Shown here piece after piece: positions 34,561 through 46,898 of a stretch of 64,000 nt of DNA. The stretch covers positions 18,453,366 to 18,517,365 of the forward strand of contig NC_088777.1 in NCBI RefSeq assembly GCF_954871325.1. The letters are read 5' to 3'. This stretch comes from Gordionus sp. m RMFG-2023 (taxonomy: Eukaryota; Nematomorpha; Gordioida; Chordodea; Parachordodidae). The translations under genes were made by a program, and so were the position numbers. Below the pieces are notes generated by a model that had not been told where the DNA came from, made no database searches, and saw nothing but the letters and a program-made list of their open reading frames with translations. Positions within the stretch are counted from its first letter, which is position 1. Each line of letters begins with the position of its first letter.

Positions 34561-35239
34561 ATTATATTTGGTAGATTGTCGTTTGTTATAACTGAGCTAT
34601 TGTTGAATTGAATAATATATCAATTATATTTATAATCTTTTGCTTGACATATACTTTATGGAATAGTATAAAAGTAAGTAGTGAAAAATATTATTTAATC
34701 AATATTATTCAACCACTAACTTTATTTTAAAGAATTAGAGATTAAATATCCACTTCTAAAAGTTCTATTCTTCTAACACAAAAATTTTGAAAATGTCGAG
34801 TGGAGCACTGCAATTCTAGATAACGATATAAAATATATTAAGTAATTTAAAATATATTTATAATAATTATACATACTGTTCTAACTTCTATTCTTTCTAA
34901 CACAAAAATTTTGAAAATGTCGAGTGGAGAATTTTATAAAAAATATATTTTAGAGCGGAAAAATAAAATAAAAGAACTAGACATATTTTTCTAATAAATA
35001 TTTAAAATTTATTTTAAAAATATAAAAATAATCAAATACTGTCTCTCAAAATTATTATTTATTTATTAAAAACATTAAAATGCTAAAAAAAATTGTGGGA
35101 GAAATTAAAAAATTGTGGGAGCTTTTTGTGGGGATTTCTAATTGTGGGAGTTTTGTGGGAGTGAGATGTATGTGGGTAAACTAAAAAATTGTGGGAGACT
35201 CCCACTGATGGGGGGAGACATGGCAACCCTGTTCAAGTA

Positions 35240-36110
35240 GCTGGCTTCTTTCCCACTTAATATCTCATCAAAATATCTTGCATCATCTAATGTTCTTATT
35301 TTACTGAGTTTGCGAGTTATTACAATACACAAGGGAGTAGCGCTAGATCTAGTAAAAGATTGTCTATTTCCGTTATGATACCCCCATAAATTTTTAACTA
35401 TAATAATTGCTCTAAGCAGTCTATGATCTGACAAGTTCATATTAGTTAGGGCTTTAACATCCACGAACCAACGATGAATATTCGAGATGAAGAAGTCAAT
35501 TTGTGATTGCTGCTGAGCTCTTACAAAGGTATACGTATTCCTATCACTATGACTAAAAAAAGTGTTTTCAATTTTGAAACCTTTATTACAACAGAAGTCA
35601 AGTAATTTCTTACTGTATTCGCTATTACTCTGTACTAAGGTAGCGTGCCCAGTGACATTTCTATTCATATATTCCACTTCTCTGCCTATATCCATATTTA
35701 GATCTCCCAATATTATGATGTTATATCTCTCTGGTAAGGAGTGTATTATGTTAATCATTATATCTACAAAGGCTAATCGCTCATTCCTTTTAGGTGGGAC
35801 GTAGAAATTTACGATTATTGTAGGCTTGAAATTCGTATGTAGGTATAGGAGCCCACACCTTTCCGAGATGGGTACAAATTTCATGACATATTTCTGCATT
35901 CTTTTATTAATGAGGAAAGCGATCCCTGACCAACTATTGGAGGTAGTACCCGAGCAAAACATCTTATATTCATTGAAATTAGCCGTAATATCTCCAGGGT
36001 AGTGGGTTTCCTGGATGCCCAAAATGTCAATTTTCTCCGTCACTAACATCCTTAAAAGAACTGCCAGTTTATTCATCAATCCATTAATGTTAAGAGATGC
36101 TATTTGGATC
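35240..36110 (-). pseudogene. LINE endonuclease domain
   Basis: APE-like endonuclease, which nicks target DNA to prime reverse transcription. In one long frame beginning at 36079 it shows IDILGIQETHY (catalytic Glu), WSGIAFLINK, YNIIILGDLNMDIG (Asp/Asn pair), QSQIDFFIS (QIDF, near the C-terminal catalytic region) and NLSDHRLL (SDH with the catalytic His). This module looks nearly intact up to the hAT insertion at SGKEASYL. Its ORF continues on the other side of the hAT. Confidence 0.85.
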
Positions 36111-38159
36111 TTGCCTGTAAATTTGTTCTAAACAAAGTATTTACGCATAAGAAACTAGGTCATTAAGAAGTTAATTATCGTAAAATTTAGGCTAGTGATG
36201 TTATAATGAAAAGATCAGACCATTGGAAATGAAGATACACCAAAACAGTTCTAAATACCTAGTAAGGTACCAACTTTGGTAAGTAAGAATAAAATTTAAC
36301 ATTAATACACTATTTATGGTATAGTCTTACCTTATTTTAGGGCGTAAAGATTCTTAAAACTGGAAGAAAAAAGAGTCATATCTGATGATATGTATAATAT
36401 ATTAATCGATACATATATAAAACAACAGGAAAAATGATTATACTAATACAGCCATGATAATGTAAGTCGTTTATTACCATTAACGGTAATGATACAGAAT
36501 GTATTAATATGTATTAAGTTGAGAGTTAAAATTTTTCCTAAAGATGATAATGATAATTCAGGGAAATAAGATACAGATTGGAAAACTATACATTTATTTA
36601 CCCTATCGTCTATTTTTAAATTTTTCTGCTTTTCTAATAATTTTATATAAATATTTATTAATCATTCCTATTACCTCATGTACTGCCGAAAGAGTAATAA
36701 GTAAAATAAATTGAAAGAGTAATGAGTAATGAGTAAAATACAATTTACTAGAGCAAGCGTATTACTACAAAAGATACATTTTCAAAATAATTTAGTTTCT
36801 CCATAAAAAAACTTTATTTAAACAATTAAGTATATATAAAATTTTAAATTCTTTCGCTTTCTCTATCCCTAATTTACCTAAATTTTAATTTATCGGAACA
36901 CCAGTATAGCTTATGAAGATTAAGAAACTACGTATATTCAATTAAAGAAAGATTAAAATAATTTGAAAAAAAAACAAAAAAAATCGAACAATAACATTTA
37001 GGGAAAATCTGCCTATTTTAAATGCCCATGAAAAAGGATGACAAAAGAGAAATTTTGAAAGGTATCTCTCTAGAATAGGAAAAGATTTACCATCATATCG
37101 GTATTTTAGTTTGAAACCGAGAGATTGAAAATTGACTTGAAGGAAAAAATTTTTTGAAAAACTATAGTTAACGTTGTAATTTAGATTTAGGTAGTAAAAA
37201 CATTCGAGCTAACAACTATTTAAAATTATAAGTTTGAAGAATGCATTTGCTAAAGTATAAAAAATAAAATGAGAAATAACGAGAACATCGAAACAAGCAA
37301 AACTACCCTAAGCTGGAAAGGGAGAGAAAAAATACAAATCTTTAATACAGAAAACGAAAATACATTCAAGACTATATAAAGAAAAATATACCTCCATATC
37401 TCTGTGCCCATTTGGAAATCGAGTTGACATAGACATTTAAATAGAAGAATATTTAAAATTTGAAGGGAAATAAAATTCAACTTAGCATATAACAAATAAA
37501 AATAAAACTTTACAAAACTTTTGTATAACCGAAGACTATGGAAAAGGAAATGATTAATAAATAAATAATTAAAACAATAATAAGGGGGAAAATACAGGGT
37601 GGGATAATCTAATCACTTTACAATAACGAAAATTATGAATTATACTATCTCTAAATAAATAATACAAAAATTAATAACAAGTTGTATAACCTTTTACCAA
37701 AAAGCAAGAAAGAGAAAATTTAAATGTTCAGAAAAGAGAGAACGATGACGCCTAATATTAGAAAAACTTATATTTTTAGAGAAAACAAGAGAATTAATAT
37801 AACAGTGGCGCCTAGAAGTTAAAAATATGGGTATTTAGATTAAAATTTCAATAATCGTTAGAAATTACAAGAAAACATAAATAAAATTAATAAATAGACA
37901 GGAAAAGTAAAATAAAAAATCTATTTGGGAGGGAGTTCTAAAAATATTAACGTTGTGTTTGATTACAATTTATACTAAATCTAATGCACAGTTAGAAAAC
38001 GAACCTAAAATATCCATACTAAGGAAAATTTTGGTTAATGATGCTTACTACCAAGTGAATGTATGGAAATATTCTAAATACCAACTTAATTTGCTAAATA
38101 TCGACCAAAATTTATTAAAATGTAATAAGATCCTTATTATTTAATATTATAATACGGAA
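36111..38159. other. AT-rich stretch, no gene supported
   Basis: No convincing exon or element coding frame. At 37808 a TGGCGCCTAGAAGTT sequence has the look of a primer-binding site and could belong to the Ty3/Gypsy fossil downstream, but I saw no LTR next to it. Confidence 0.35.
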
Positions 38160-38322
38160 TCACGTAGTCGAGTCCGGCCTCCTATATATTATCCCCCCAA
38201 GGATGGAACCACCATGTTAGAATAAGAAAAAAAAACATGATCATTCCCGGGATTCGAACCCGGGAGCGGGAGCATGGGATAAGTAAACCAAGCTCTTGCC
38301 TACTTGGCCATAGAGGCTTTCC
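38160..38322 (-). ncRNA. tRNA-like SINE head with 3' unit
   Basis: The - strand carries an A-box-like TGGCCAAGTAGG and a perfect B-box-like GGTTCGAATCC inside a TCCCGGGTTCGAATCCCGGG T-arm, spaced as in a tRNA gene. The acceptor and anticodon stems do not pair well, so it is probably not a working tRNA. A T-run follows (ATGATCATGTTTTTTTTT), then a short unit down to 38160. It is most easily read as a tRNA-derived SINE or a tRNA pseudogene. Confidence 0.55.
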
Positions 38323-38609
38323 AAAAATCACGATTTTTCAAATATATATTATAAATATATTTGGTAGTGCCTATCCAAATGAAAAATGAACAAAATTCAA
38401 ATTTGATAGATGGTACCTTAAGGTACCAAGCATCATTAACCTATAATTTTTTTCACAATTCATATTTACTTAACTTATTGCTAGTGAATTAGGATATTTG
38501 TGCCAAGTTTAATTTTTTTTTAAATCTAAAATATGTGAAATTAAAACAAAGCAGTTACTGTTACACCTTTAAGTTATCAAGTACCTTCTATTTCTATATT
38601 CGATTTATT

Positions 38610-40440
38610 CATACTACTATCAAAAGCAAATGGAATTAAACCTAGTTACTGTGATAAAAATTGGTTCGACTACAACTAGGGTACATTGGTCGACACCAAC
38701 CGTAAATGTGCTCAAGAGTAATGGCGATATTCAAATATGCGCTCATTTTAAAGTTACACTTAATCCGTGGTTATTGTATGACCATTATGTTATTCATGCC
38801 TTAGACGATTTATTAGAGAAAATCCAAGGTGGTGATAAATTTTTGGTGATAGATCTTAAGGATGCATAGTTATAGATGGAAGTAGGAATCGGAGTCTCAG
38901 GAGTTTCTAACTATAGTGACTCATAAGAGTTTTCGTTATCGACGAATGCCATTTGTATTGGCGAGTGTGCCAACTATATTTCAGATATATATGAATGAGT
39001 TGTTAAAATATTATCAAGTGCTCCGTGCATACTTAGATGTTGTAATTATTTCTGGTCGAAATGATGAGGAGCGCATAAAATTTTTTAGACAGATTAAAAA
39101 TGGCAAGTATTGAGGCAAAATTGACGAAAGTTAGATTTTTGCAAAATCAATATAATTTTTAGGGGGGATTATCGATAAATACGGTTCATCCTAATTTAGA
39201 AAAAGTGAAGGCTATTCCGAATGCATCAACCTAAGAATATACAACTTAGATTTTTTCTGGGACTTATGAAATATCATGAACATTCTATTCGAAATCTATA
39301 TAATAAAGCTGACAAACGCGTGAAAATTCATTGGCGGTGAACGAAGTAAAAACAGATTGCTTTGAAGTGGTTAAAAAATTATTGTCATCCGTTAATTAGT
39401 TACATCGAGCAGTTGCCTAATTTTGTAATGCGATGCTTCTAATTCAGTAATAAGACTTTGTTGTTTCAATTAGTAGACGGGAGGGCAAAACACATCTTTT
39501 TGCCTCGCGGACTTTATTAGAATCAGAAAAACACTAAGCTCCGATTTTATTTGGAACATTGATTTACCTATAGTAGAAAATTCTTACTTAGAACTGATTA
39601 TAAACCATTAGAGCCATTATTTTGGGAGAAAGATCTACTAAAATTTCTAATTATCTTTTGACTCGTTGGCTGGAAGATGGCTTCTTACGATTTCGCAATC
39701 AAATATAGTATAATCACAGTTGCTTTATCAAGGCTTCCGATATTGGATGAATCAGCACAATGTCTTGAAGATTCAAAGGATAAATTTGATGACATGTATT
39801 TGTCCGAAAATAGTTTATGAAAAGAGTCGAGCTGGATTTAACATTAGAATATATAGCATGGCATATTCAGTAAAGTTGGTGAAACTTTTACATCATAATG
39901 ATAAGAATAATTCTTAATTTTTATGATCATGGGAAGAGTTATCTGTCTATCATCTTATCATGGAAGGAGATAGAAATTGGTGATACACAGTAAATTAAGG
40001 AATGAAGTGCTAGAAATGATTTATCGGGGACAACTTGGTGAAAATGTAATGGAACCAATTTTTAAATTATATTGTTAGTGACCCAGGTAAAATAATGATA
40101 TAGAAAATTATATCAAAGTATGTTCTGGATATCAGAAAATAGATCTGACCAAATGTAGAACATGAGATTAAAAAAGCAAATGAAGAACAAAAAATCATGA
40201 TTTACATTTGAAAGGGAGAGAATTCGAGATTTCACAACTTGTTTGATTATTAAACAATGGAAAAACCAAAGGTTGGAGAAATGATAAAAGAGAGAAAAAG
40301 GTTATATCATTGAAACTCCCTAAAGAAAATTGTAGAAACACTCAGATCAGTTAAGAGATCGTTAAGTTATTCCGTCTCATGAAAGTTCATCGTAAGTTAC
40401 AGAAATAGTTGAGCTTGAGCCAATAAATAATGTGTTAATA
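38610..40440 (+). mobile_element. Old Ty3/Gypsy pol fossil
   Basis: The + strand retains reverse-transcriptase, RNase H-region and integrase-region similarity of the K02A2.6-like Ty3/Gypsy type, in normal order. It is heavily broken, with well over ten interruptions, and has no LTRs that I could pair. It looks clearly older than the neighbouring 40722-50712 element. Confidence 0.75.
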
Positions 40441-40721
40441 AGCGTATATTAACCAATGACATATATTATTATATGTCATTGATATTAACAGAGGTTTAAA
40501 TTTAACTTTAAAATGTTTGGAGAAAACGTAATAATTCTAATTATTATATTATTTATAAAAAATGGAACATTCTAAAAATTGATTATTAATTATGTTATCT
40601 TAAAAATTATTATATCTTATTGATTTTTGAATAAACTTAGAATGAATAAAATCTATACTATTATGTTTATCTATCATGTTTATTTATAGTCTTCTCAACA
40701 AGATTTTATCTATCCATATTA

Positions 40722-40997
40722 ATATAAATTCTCATATTATTGGATTTATTTAATTTCAATTTCTTTATTTAAAATCTATTCTTCATATAATTTATATCAC
40801 AATATAATTTTCTTCTAATAAAATATTTCAATTTTTTTTTTAATTCAATCCACAAAAAGTAAAATGTTAAAAGTAAAAACAAACAAAGTCAATTTTTTAA
40901 CACTTCTCGAAAAATAACAAAAATAAATAATATTTTTGATTGACATTTTATAATATATATGTATAAATATATATCATAATAGTACAAAACTACAACA
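40722..40997 (-). repeat. 3' LTR of the Ty3/Gypsy fossil
   Basis: Nearly identical to 50434-50712. Read on the element strand it begins TGTTGTAGT and ends GAATTTATATTA. It is flanked on its outer side by CATAT. Confidence 0.95.
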
Positions 40998-42102
40998 CGC
41001 CCACCCTTCATAGGCCACGTGTTCATTATCCCTAAATATAATTTCATATAATTTATAATATTCGCTTCATTTTCATAATCTCCAAATTCTCTTCATTTAT
41101 TTGATATCATTCCTTCATAATCCTCAAGTCTTACATTTGTGTCATAGCTCTTGGTCATCTATACTCCCATATTTCAATCATTTTCTTATCTTCCAACACA
41201 TCCGGGTTATATGTAACATATATGATAAATATATTTTCAAAATATTATAATCAAAATATATGAAACTTCTAAATATAACTTCTTTCCCAACATAATTACT
41301 CAATATTTTGGTCTCAAATGAAATTTGAATTTTCATTTACATTTGTATTATAAAAAAATGATTTTGTTAACCTAATTATACTAACTACATATTATAATAA
41401 ATTTGTGATCTACGCTATTATTTTGTTAAAATTTAATATAATTATGTAAATATAATATTGTACAATTTAATAATAATATGTAAATATAATTTTGTGACAT
41501 ATATATAATATTTTGTTAACATTTGTAAATACAATTCTGTGTCATATATACAATATTCTGTTAACATTTGTAAAATAAATTTTTTGACATATATACACTT
41601 ATTTTGTTAACATAAAATACAATTTTATATTTTCTTTTCTTTCACATTTGGTCCTTTAAACCAATTATGAACACTACTTTTTTTTAAAAAAACAAAAATA
41701 CATATATATACACTCGTATTTATTTCTTTTCACACCACTGAAGATCGATTATCTTATTTAAGTTTTTTTTATTTTCTATTATAACTGTTTTATCAAAGAT
41801 CATAATAATAATTTTTTATCTCACTAAATTCACTGTTCCCACTGGAAAATTTTTCTTTTATTTAACTCATTTTTGCACATGTTAATTTAAAAAATATGAA
41901 TTTAATTATATTTAAAAGTTTGTATTTTAAGTATTTTATATATCCACTCATATTTTTCTCGAAACTAATTTTAAATCACATATTTAAAAACATAATTCCA
42001 TAATTAATGGAAAACATTATATAAATTTCAATAATTAAGCATTTATTGAAACCAGTGGCGTAGCTAGGAATTTTCCTTAGAGGGGGTCCATATATAAAAG
42101 CC

Positions 42103-42167
42103 TGGGGGCTTCGCCCCCCAGACCCCCTTTATACGGGCCTTCGGCCCTTTTGCCGGCCTTCGGCCGG
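42103..42167. repeat. Three GC-rich hairpins with TTC loops
   Basis: TGGGGGCTTCGCCCCCCA (42103-42120), GGGCCTTCGGCCC (42135-42147) and CCGGCCTTCGGCCGG (42153-42167) each fold into a strong stem with the same TTC loop. They sit just inside the left tip of the 42053-45436 element and stand out in very AT-rich DNA. They are probably subterminal transposase-binding or structural sequences. Confidence 0.85.
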
Positions 42168-42238
42168 GTTTATCTTAAAAATCATATTGGTTTTTCTTAT
42201 AATATAAAAGTCCTAGAATTATTAATTATTTTAATTAG

Positions 42239-42411
42239 TGTTGTTAAACGGCTCGACTTGAGGTGATTTTTATAAACAGCTAACTCAATATTTTTGCCAA
42301 AAAATATTGTTCAAGCCTAGAGATTTCTCGAATAATATAAAACTTGTATCTCCATGAGCAAAATTTTCTGGCTAATATATTGAGTTAGCCATATCGGCTA
42401 AAATTGAGCCA
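42239..42411. mobile_element. MITE, family TGTTGTTAAACGGCTCG, copy 3
   Basis: Begins TGTTGTTAAACGGCTCG and shares the internal CCAAAAAATATTG and TATATTGAGTTAGCC blocks with the 13171-13386 copy. The right tip is shortened (AAATTGAGCCACTA). It lies inside the 42053-45436 element, which lies inside the Gypsy fossil. Confidence 0.8.
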
Positions 42412-42489
42412 CTAATTTTAATTAAAATAACACATTGACACAATTTTATTGATATACGTTTCATTTTATCATACTTTTAGAAGTTATTT

Positions 42490-42705
42490 ACAAATAAAAA
42501 GCGATTATTTAAAATATAAATATTATATTGATTTAATTATAAATATTATATTGCTTTAATTATAAATATTATATTGCTTTAATTATAAATATTATATTGC
42601 TTTAATTATAAATATTATATTGCCTTAATTATAAATATTAGTATTACACATATAAATTGCTTTAATTATAAATATTATATTGCCTTAATTATAAATGATA
42701 TATTT
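42490..42705. repeat. ~27-bp tandem repeats
   Basis: About seven copies of AATATTATATTGCTTTAATT plus TATA, with slight variation (CTTTAATT/CCTTAATT). Confidence 0.9.
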
Positions 42706-43544
42706 TATAATTAGTAAACACATTAAAACTATAGATTAAAAAATAAATGTTTTTTTTAAACTGTAAATTTAAGTCGATATCCTTCAAAGTGAAAAAATCA
42801 AAATTGTGTTGGCAATATTTTTTTACCAATATATGATAGATGTTTAAAATTAATATTGAGAAACCTAGGCTAATAATCATAGATGACATGTTAGCTTTGG
42901 AACCAACTTTTGATTATTATAAATATAAAGTAATAGACTATATCACTTGTAGTAGGTGATGGTTCTAAATGATCTAGTATAATTGGTTGTCTATTATCCT
43001 TTAGTTTTCTGGAGTATGTGGGAATTGCTAAGATTTTAAATAAATATAATTTAAATAAGACTAATACCTGACATGAGTGGAACTTCATTTCCATTTAAAT
43101 TCTCCCTAGATTTTTTATATATCTAAAATTTTAATGTAAATATTAATAAGTAATTGATTACATTACATTTATTAGATAGTGATTTGTTGTGACTTAGTGT
43201 ATTTTTTTGTTTGTTATCACTATTTTTTTTACCCCTTGGTGTGAATATTAATTGAGATATTCCTATAAAAATAAATTAAAATAAAACAACATATTAGATA
43301 ACCTTTAAATTCTAAATTGATACAGCCTATAATATTTTGTTGACTACTATCATTCTTCTTCAATGTGATACTTGATATACCTAAAATTATGATATAAATA
43401 TTTAAAGGTAATAGTTAACATTACTTTTACTAGGTAGAGATTTGAAGTGATCAAGTGTATTTAGCTTATTTTTATCATAATTTTTTATAGAGTATCTAGG
43501 TATTTCTAAAATTTAAATGAATACATTTAAATAAGGTCATATAA

Positions 43545-43860
43545 GTTCATAAAATACCTGAGGTGAGTGGTAAATTGTTGCTTATGGTATCAAGTTCATC
43601 ATTAAAATTCTGATTTTCTATATTAATTGGTGATTCAATTAAATAAGGTCATTATAAAATACCTGATGTGGGTGGTAAATTGTTGCTTATGGTATCAAGT
43701 TCATCATTAAAATTTTGATTTTCTATATTAATTAGTGATTCATTTAAATAAGGTCATTATAAAATACCTGATGTGGGTGGTAAATTGTTGCTTATGATAT
43801 CAAGTTCATCATTAAAATTTTGATTTTCTATATTAATTAGTGATTTGGTATGTTCATTTT
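43545..43860. repeat. ~105-bp tandem repeats, three copies
   Basis: The unit contains AAATACCTGATGTGGGTGGT, GTTGCTTATGGTATCAAGTT and CATCATTAAAATT in order. The three copies are highly similar, so the expansion is recent. Confidence 0.9.
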
Positions 43861-44504
43861 GTTGACTATCATCATTTTTATTAAATGTAATACTTGATAT
43901 ATCTAAATCTATAATAATATGGTCTTTGGGTATATAAATGAGTGTATCAAGATCATTTTCTTCCCTCCTACGTTTGGGTATATCTTATAAATGTCAAAAT
44001 ATTTTGGTTAGCCAAAATTATTTAAAATAATAAATTACCCAAAGTGGTTTGTACTGGCAATTTTAATTTAGTTAAAACTATGACTAGGTGTTTAATTTTA
44101 AATTCTAAAATAAAAATAGTTAGCTATTAATTTTAAATATCTTTTATATTAAATGTTATTTTGACCTGGTGTATTTACATCATCCTTATTATTTTCAATA
44201 GAGCCTATAATGCATAAGATATTAATTAGTACACTGGATTAAATATTTTTTAACCTCGTGTATTTATATCATGCTTATCATTTTCAACAGGGCATAAATT
44301 GCATGAGATATTAGCTGGTAAATTTTTTTTGTTACTTAGTAAATATTTTCTAATGTCCATTTCCTTCAATCTTAAAGTTCGTAAATAGGAAATAACAATC
44401 TTTACTTTTTAGTCATAAATTTAATCTATTTAATAATTTCATTTATAAAAATGCTACAAAATATAAACCAAATATATATTATTAGAAATAAAAGCAGAGA
44501 AAGT

Positions 44505-45400
44505 AGATTATGCACTATTTTCATATTATTATTTTCGAACCATATCTTCGATAAATTATAATAAATATTTTTTTAAATATGCATAAATAATATATTATTA
44601 TATTTTATTAGATTATTATCAATGACTTTAAAATAATATACAGAATAATTTATATATATATATAAGTAATAATATCCTTCCACAAACATCAAAACCAGAA
44701 AAATATAAATATTCATGGTATTTATTTGATATAAAGTCACTTTTGAGTCTTTTGAACGAATAATCTAAAAAAATTGCTCTGAGAGGGGGGGGGGGTAGAT
44801 TATGCACTTTTTTATTTCATATTATTATTTTCGAACCATATCTTGGATAATTTATAATAAATATTTTTTTAAATATGCATAAATAATATATTATTATAAT
44901 TTATTAGATTATTATCAATGACTTTAAAATAATATACAGAATAATTTATATATATATAAAAGTAATAATATCCTTCCACAAACATCAAAACCAGAAAAAT
45001 ATAAATATTCATGGTATTTATTTGATATAAAGTCACTTTTGAGTCTTTTGAACGAATAATCTAAAAAAATTGCTCTGAGGGGGGGGGGGGTAGATTATGC
45101 ACTTTTTTATTTCATATTATTATTATCGAACCATATCTTGGATAATTTATAATAAATATTTTTTTAAAAATGCATCAATAATATATTATTAAAATTAATA
45201 GATTATTATCAATGACTTTAAAATAATATACAGAATAATTTATATATATATTTAAAATTAAAAGTAATAATATCCTTCCACAAACATCAAAACCAGAAAA
45301 ATATAAATATTCATGGTATTTATTTGATATAAAGTCACTTTTGAGTCTTTTAAACGAATATTCTAAAAAAAAATTAATTGCTCTGGGGGGGGGGGGTCCA
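44505..45400. repeat. ~295-bp tandem repeats with poly-G, three copies
   Basis: Each unit starts near TAGATTATGCACT, contains CAATGACTTTAAAATAATAT and CCTTCCACAAACATCAAAAC, and ends TTGCTCTGAG followed by a run of 8-11 G. The third copy's G run leads almost directly into the right tip of the host element. Copies differ by a few bases and by run length. Confidence 0.9.
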
Positions 45401-45593
45401 AACCCGAAACCCCCCCCCCCCGTAGCTACGCCACTGATTGAAACTATATCTACTCATATTTTCCCAATAATTAATAATTTATAATAAATATATCTAAATC
45501 AATAGAGTATTTTTTAAATATTAATGATTTATAACCAATATATACATTTATATGGTATTCATAATAAATAAAAATTAACAATCAATATATTCA

Positions 45594-46874
45594 CTATTGA
45601 TTCTTTACTTTCATATGGTCGTTATGACGTATCCCAATATTTCCATCACAAAATTTAACCTTACTCATTTTTAATCCAAAATTTTTGAGTACAATACCTT
45701 TCTCCCATTTCTGATCTTTATTATCAAAAATACGACCCCATATTAATTTTCCCACCGGAAATTTTATAATGGTCTTTTCACAAGGTAATATTTTATTACT
45801 TCCATTTGGTGTTAAAAAATCCAAAAGAAATCTTGTTCTCCTATTCAAAAATAACTCTACAGGAGTAACTCCCTCCTTATTTTTTGAATTATTGTAAAAT
45901 AATTGCGCTAACCAAATATCACTTTTTTCTTTTTTAACCTTTTTTATCCAATTTTTTACAATAGCTACCATCCTTTCAGCCTGCCCATTCGAGCTAGGAT
46001 GATAAGGTGGAGTAAGTATGTGTTGTATTTTTAATTCATCACAGAATTGTTTAAAATTTTTACTTATGAAAGCTGGACCTCCATCAGACACTAGTTTGTC
46101 CTGCAAACCAAATCTTGCAAATAATTCACTTAATTTATTATTAACAATTTTAGTTGTATAACCATGTACCTCTGCATATTCTATCCACTTTGAATATGAA
46201 TCCACCACTAAAAAATATGATCTTTTATCCAAATCAAAAAAATCTATATGAATACGTTCCCACGGTTTCTTTGATCTAGGCCATATTTACCCTAACTCTT
46301 TGCGGGGCATATTTGCACATGTATTACATGGAACACATTTCCTTGTAATTTTTTCAATATCCTTACCCATACCAGGCCACCATACATATTCACGAGCCCA
46401 AGATTTTATTTTATCTCGACCTTGATGTCCGGTATGTAATAAATTCACACTTTTAATGCGTAATTTCAAAAGAATTATAGCTCTATTTCCTCGCATTACA
46501 CAATCATCCACGACGGACAATTCTTTTTCAATTTTTTTATAATTATTACCCCACGGTTTTTTACCCAACAAGAATAATTTTATTTGACTTAATTCTTTAT
46601 CTTTTAGAGTATTTATTTTAAGAGTTTCCCAATCTGTGGGACCTCCTTTTAAGATATATGATAGAGTTCGCACCAATGCATCTTCTCTATCTATAATCAT
46701 GTTATCAGTTATTTCAGGAGTAGCACAACCTGCCCCTAATCTCGACAATATATCTGGCAAATGATTTTCTCTTCCTCGCCTATATTTTATTTCCACATTA
46801 AAACTTCCCACAAGTAACAACCACCGTTGTAACCTCGGGGACATCATTAATTCTTTGTTATCTTTCTTGAACAA
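45594..46874 (-). pseudogene. Integrase region of the Gypsy fossil
   Basis: Zinc-binding HHCC-type segment followed by the catalytic core with the usual Asp, Asp and Glu surroundings (VSDGGPAF, HPSSNGQAER), then a C-terminal part. It is fossil sequence in the element's normal order. Confidence 0.85.
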
Positions 46875-46898
46875 ATGAATTAATGGCTTGTGATCTGT

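Larger units (their letters stand above)
30927..35231 (-). mobile_element. hAT transposon inserted in the LINE
   Basis: Terminal inverted repeats CAGGGTTGCCA and TGGCAACCCTG, with a perfect 8-bp target duplication TTCAAGTA (30919-30926 and 35232-35239). Subterminal TTGTGGGAG motifs are repeated at both ends. The - strand carries a damaged transposase (about 34560-33014). An extra transposase piece in the opposite orientation lies at 31430-32110. It interrupts the LINE ORF, so it is younger than that LINE copy. Confidence 0.95.
28880..36110 (-). mobile_element. LINE (endonuclease + reverse transcriptase), split by a hAT
   Basis: A non-LTR retrotransposon on the - strand, in two parts: 36110-35240 (endonuclease) and 30918-28880 (reverse transcriptase and C-terminus). 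The 30927-35231 hAT lies between them. Order and strand are continuous across the gap. The C-terminal style (KYLRVILDNKGSCKDEMKMR, RRLQSF, RIQFLGHVIR) is like RTE-type or related LINEs whose endonucleases resemble craniofacial development protein 2. Clade assignment is tentative. It carries several stops and frame changes. An older relative lies at 4860-5990. Confidence 0.85.
42053..45436. mobile_element. hAT-type non-autonomous element nested in the Gypsy fossil
   Basis: Tips CAGTGGCGTAGCTA and TAGCTACGCCACTG, with a perfect 8-bp target duplication ATTGAAAC (42045-42052 and 45437-45444). It has no credible transposase. The interior holds three GC-rich hairpins near the left end, a nested MITE, and three separate tandem-repeat blocks with long G runs. 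The ends are like a widespread hAT tip type. It would depend on a transposase supplied elsewhere. Confidence 0.9.

Noticed and set aside
37808-37825. TGGCGCCTAGAAGTT as a primer-binding site
   Set aside because: No LTR end next to it and no matching element structure could be confirmed.
38242-38322. Functional tRNA gene
   Set aside because: The T-arm and boxes are good, but the acceptor stem does not pair and no standard anticodon loop can be placed.
42490-45400. Tandem arrays considered as a CRISPR-like array
   Set aside because: Units are adjacent or vary continuously without unique spacers, and the context is a eukaryotic transposon.
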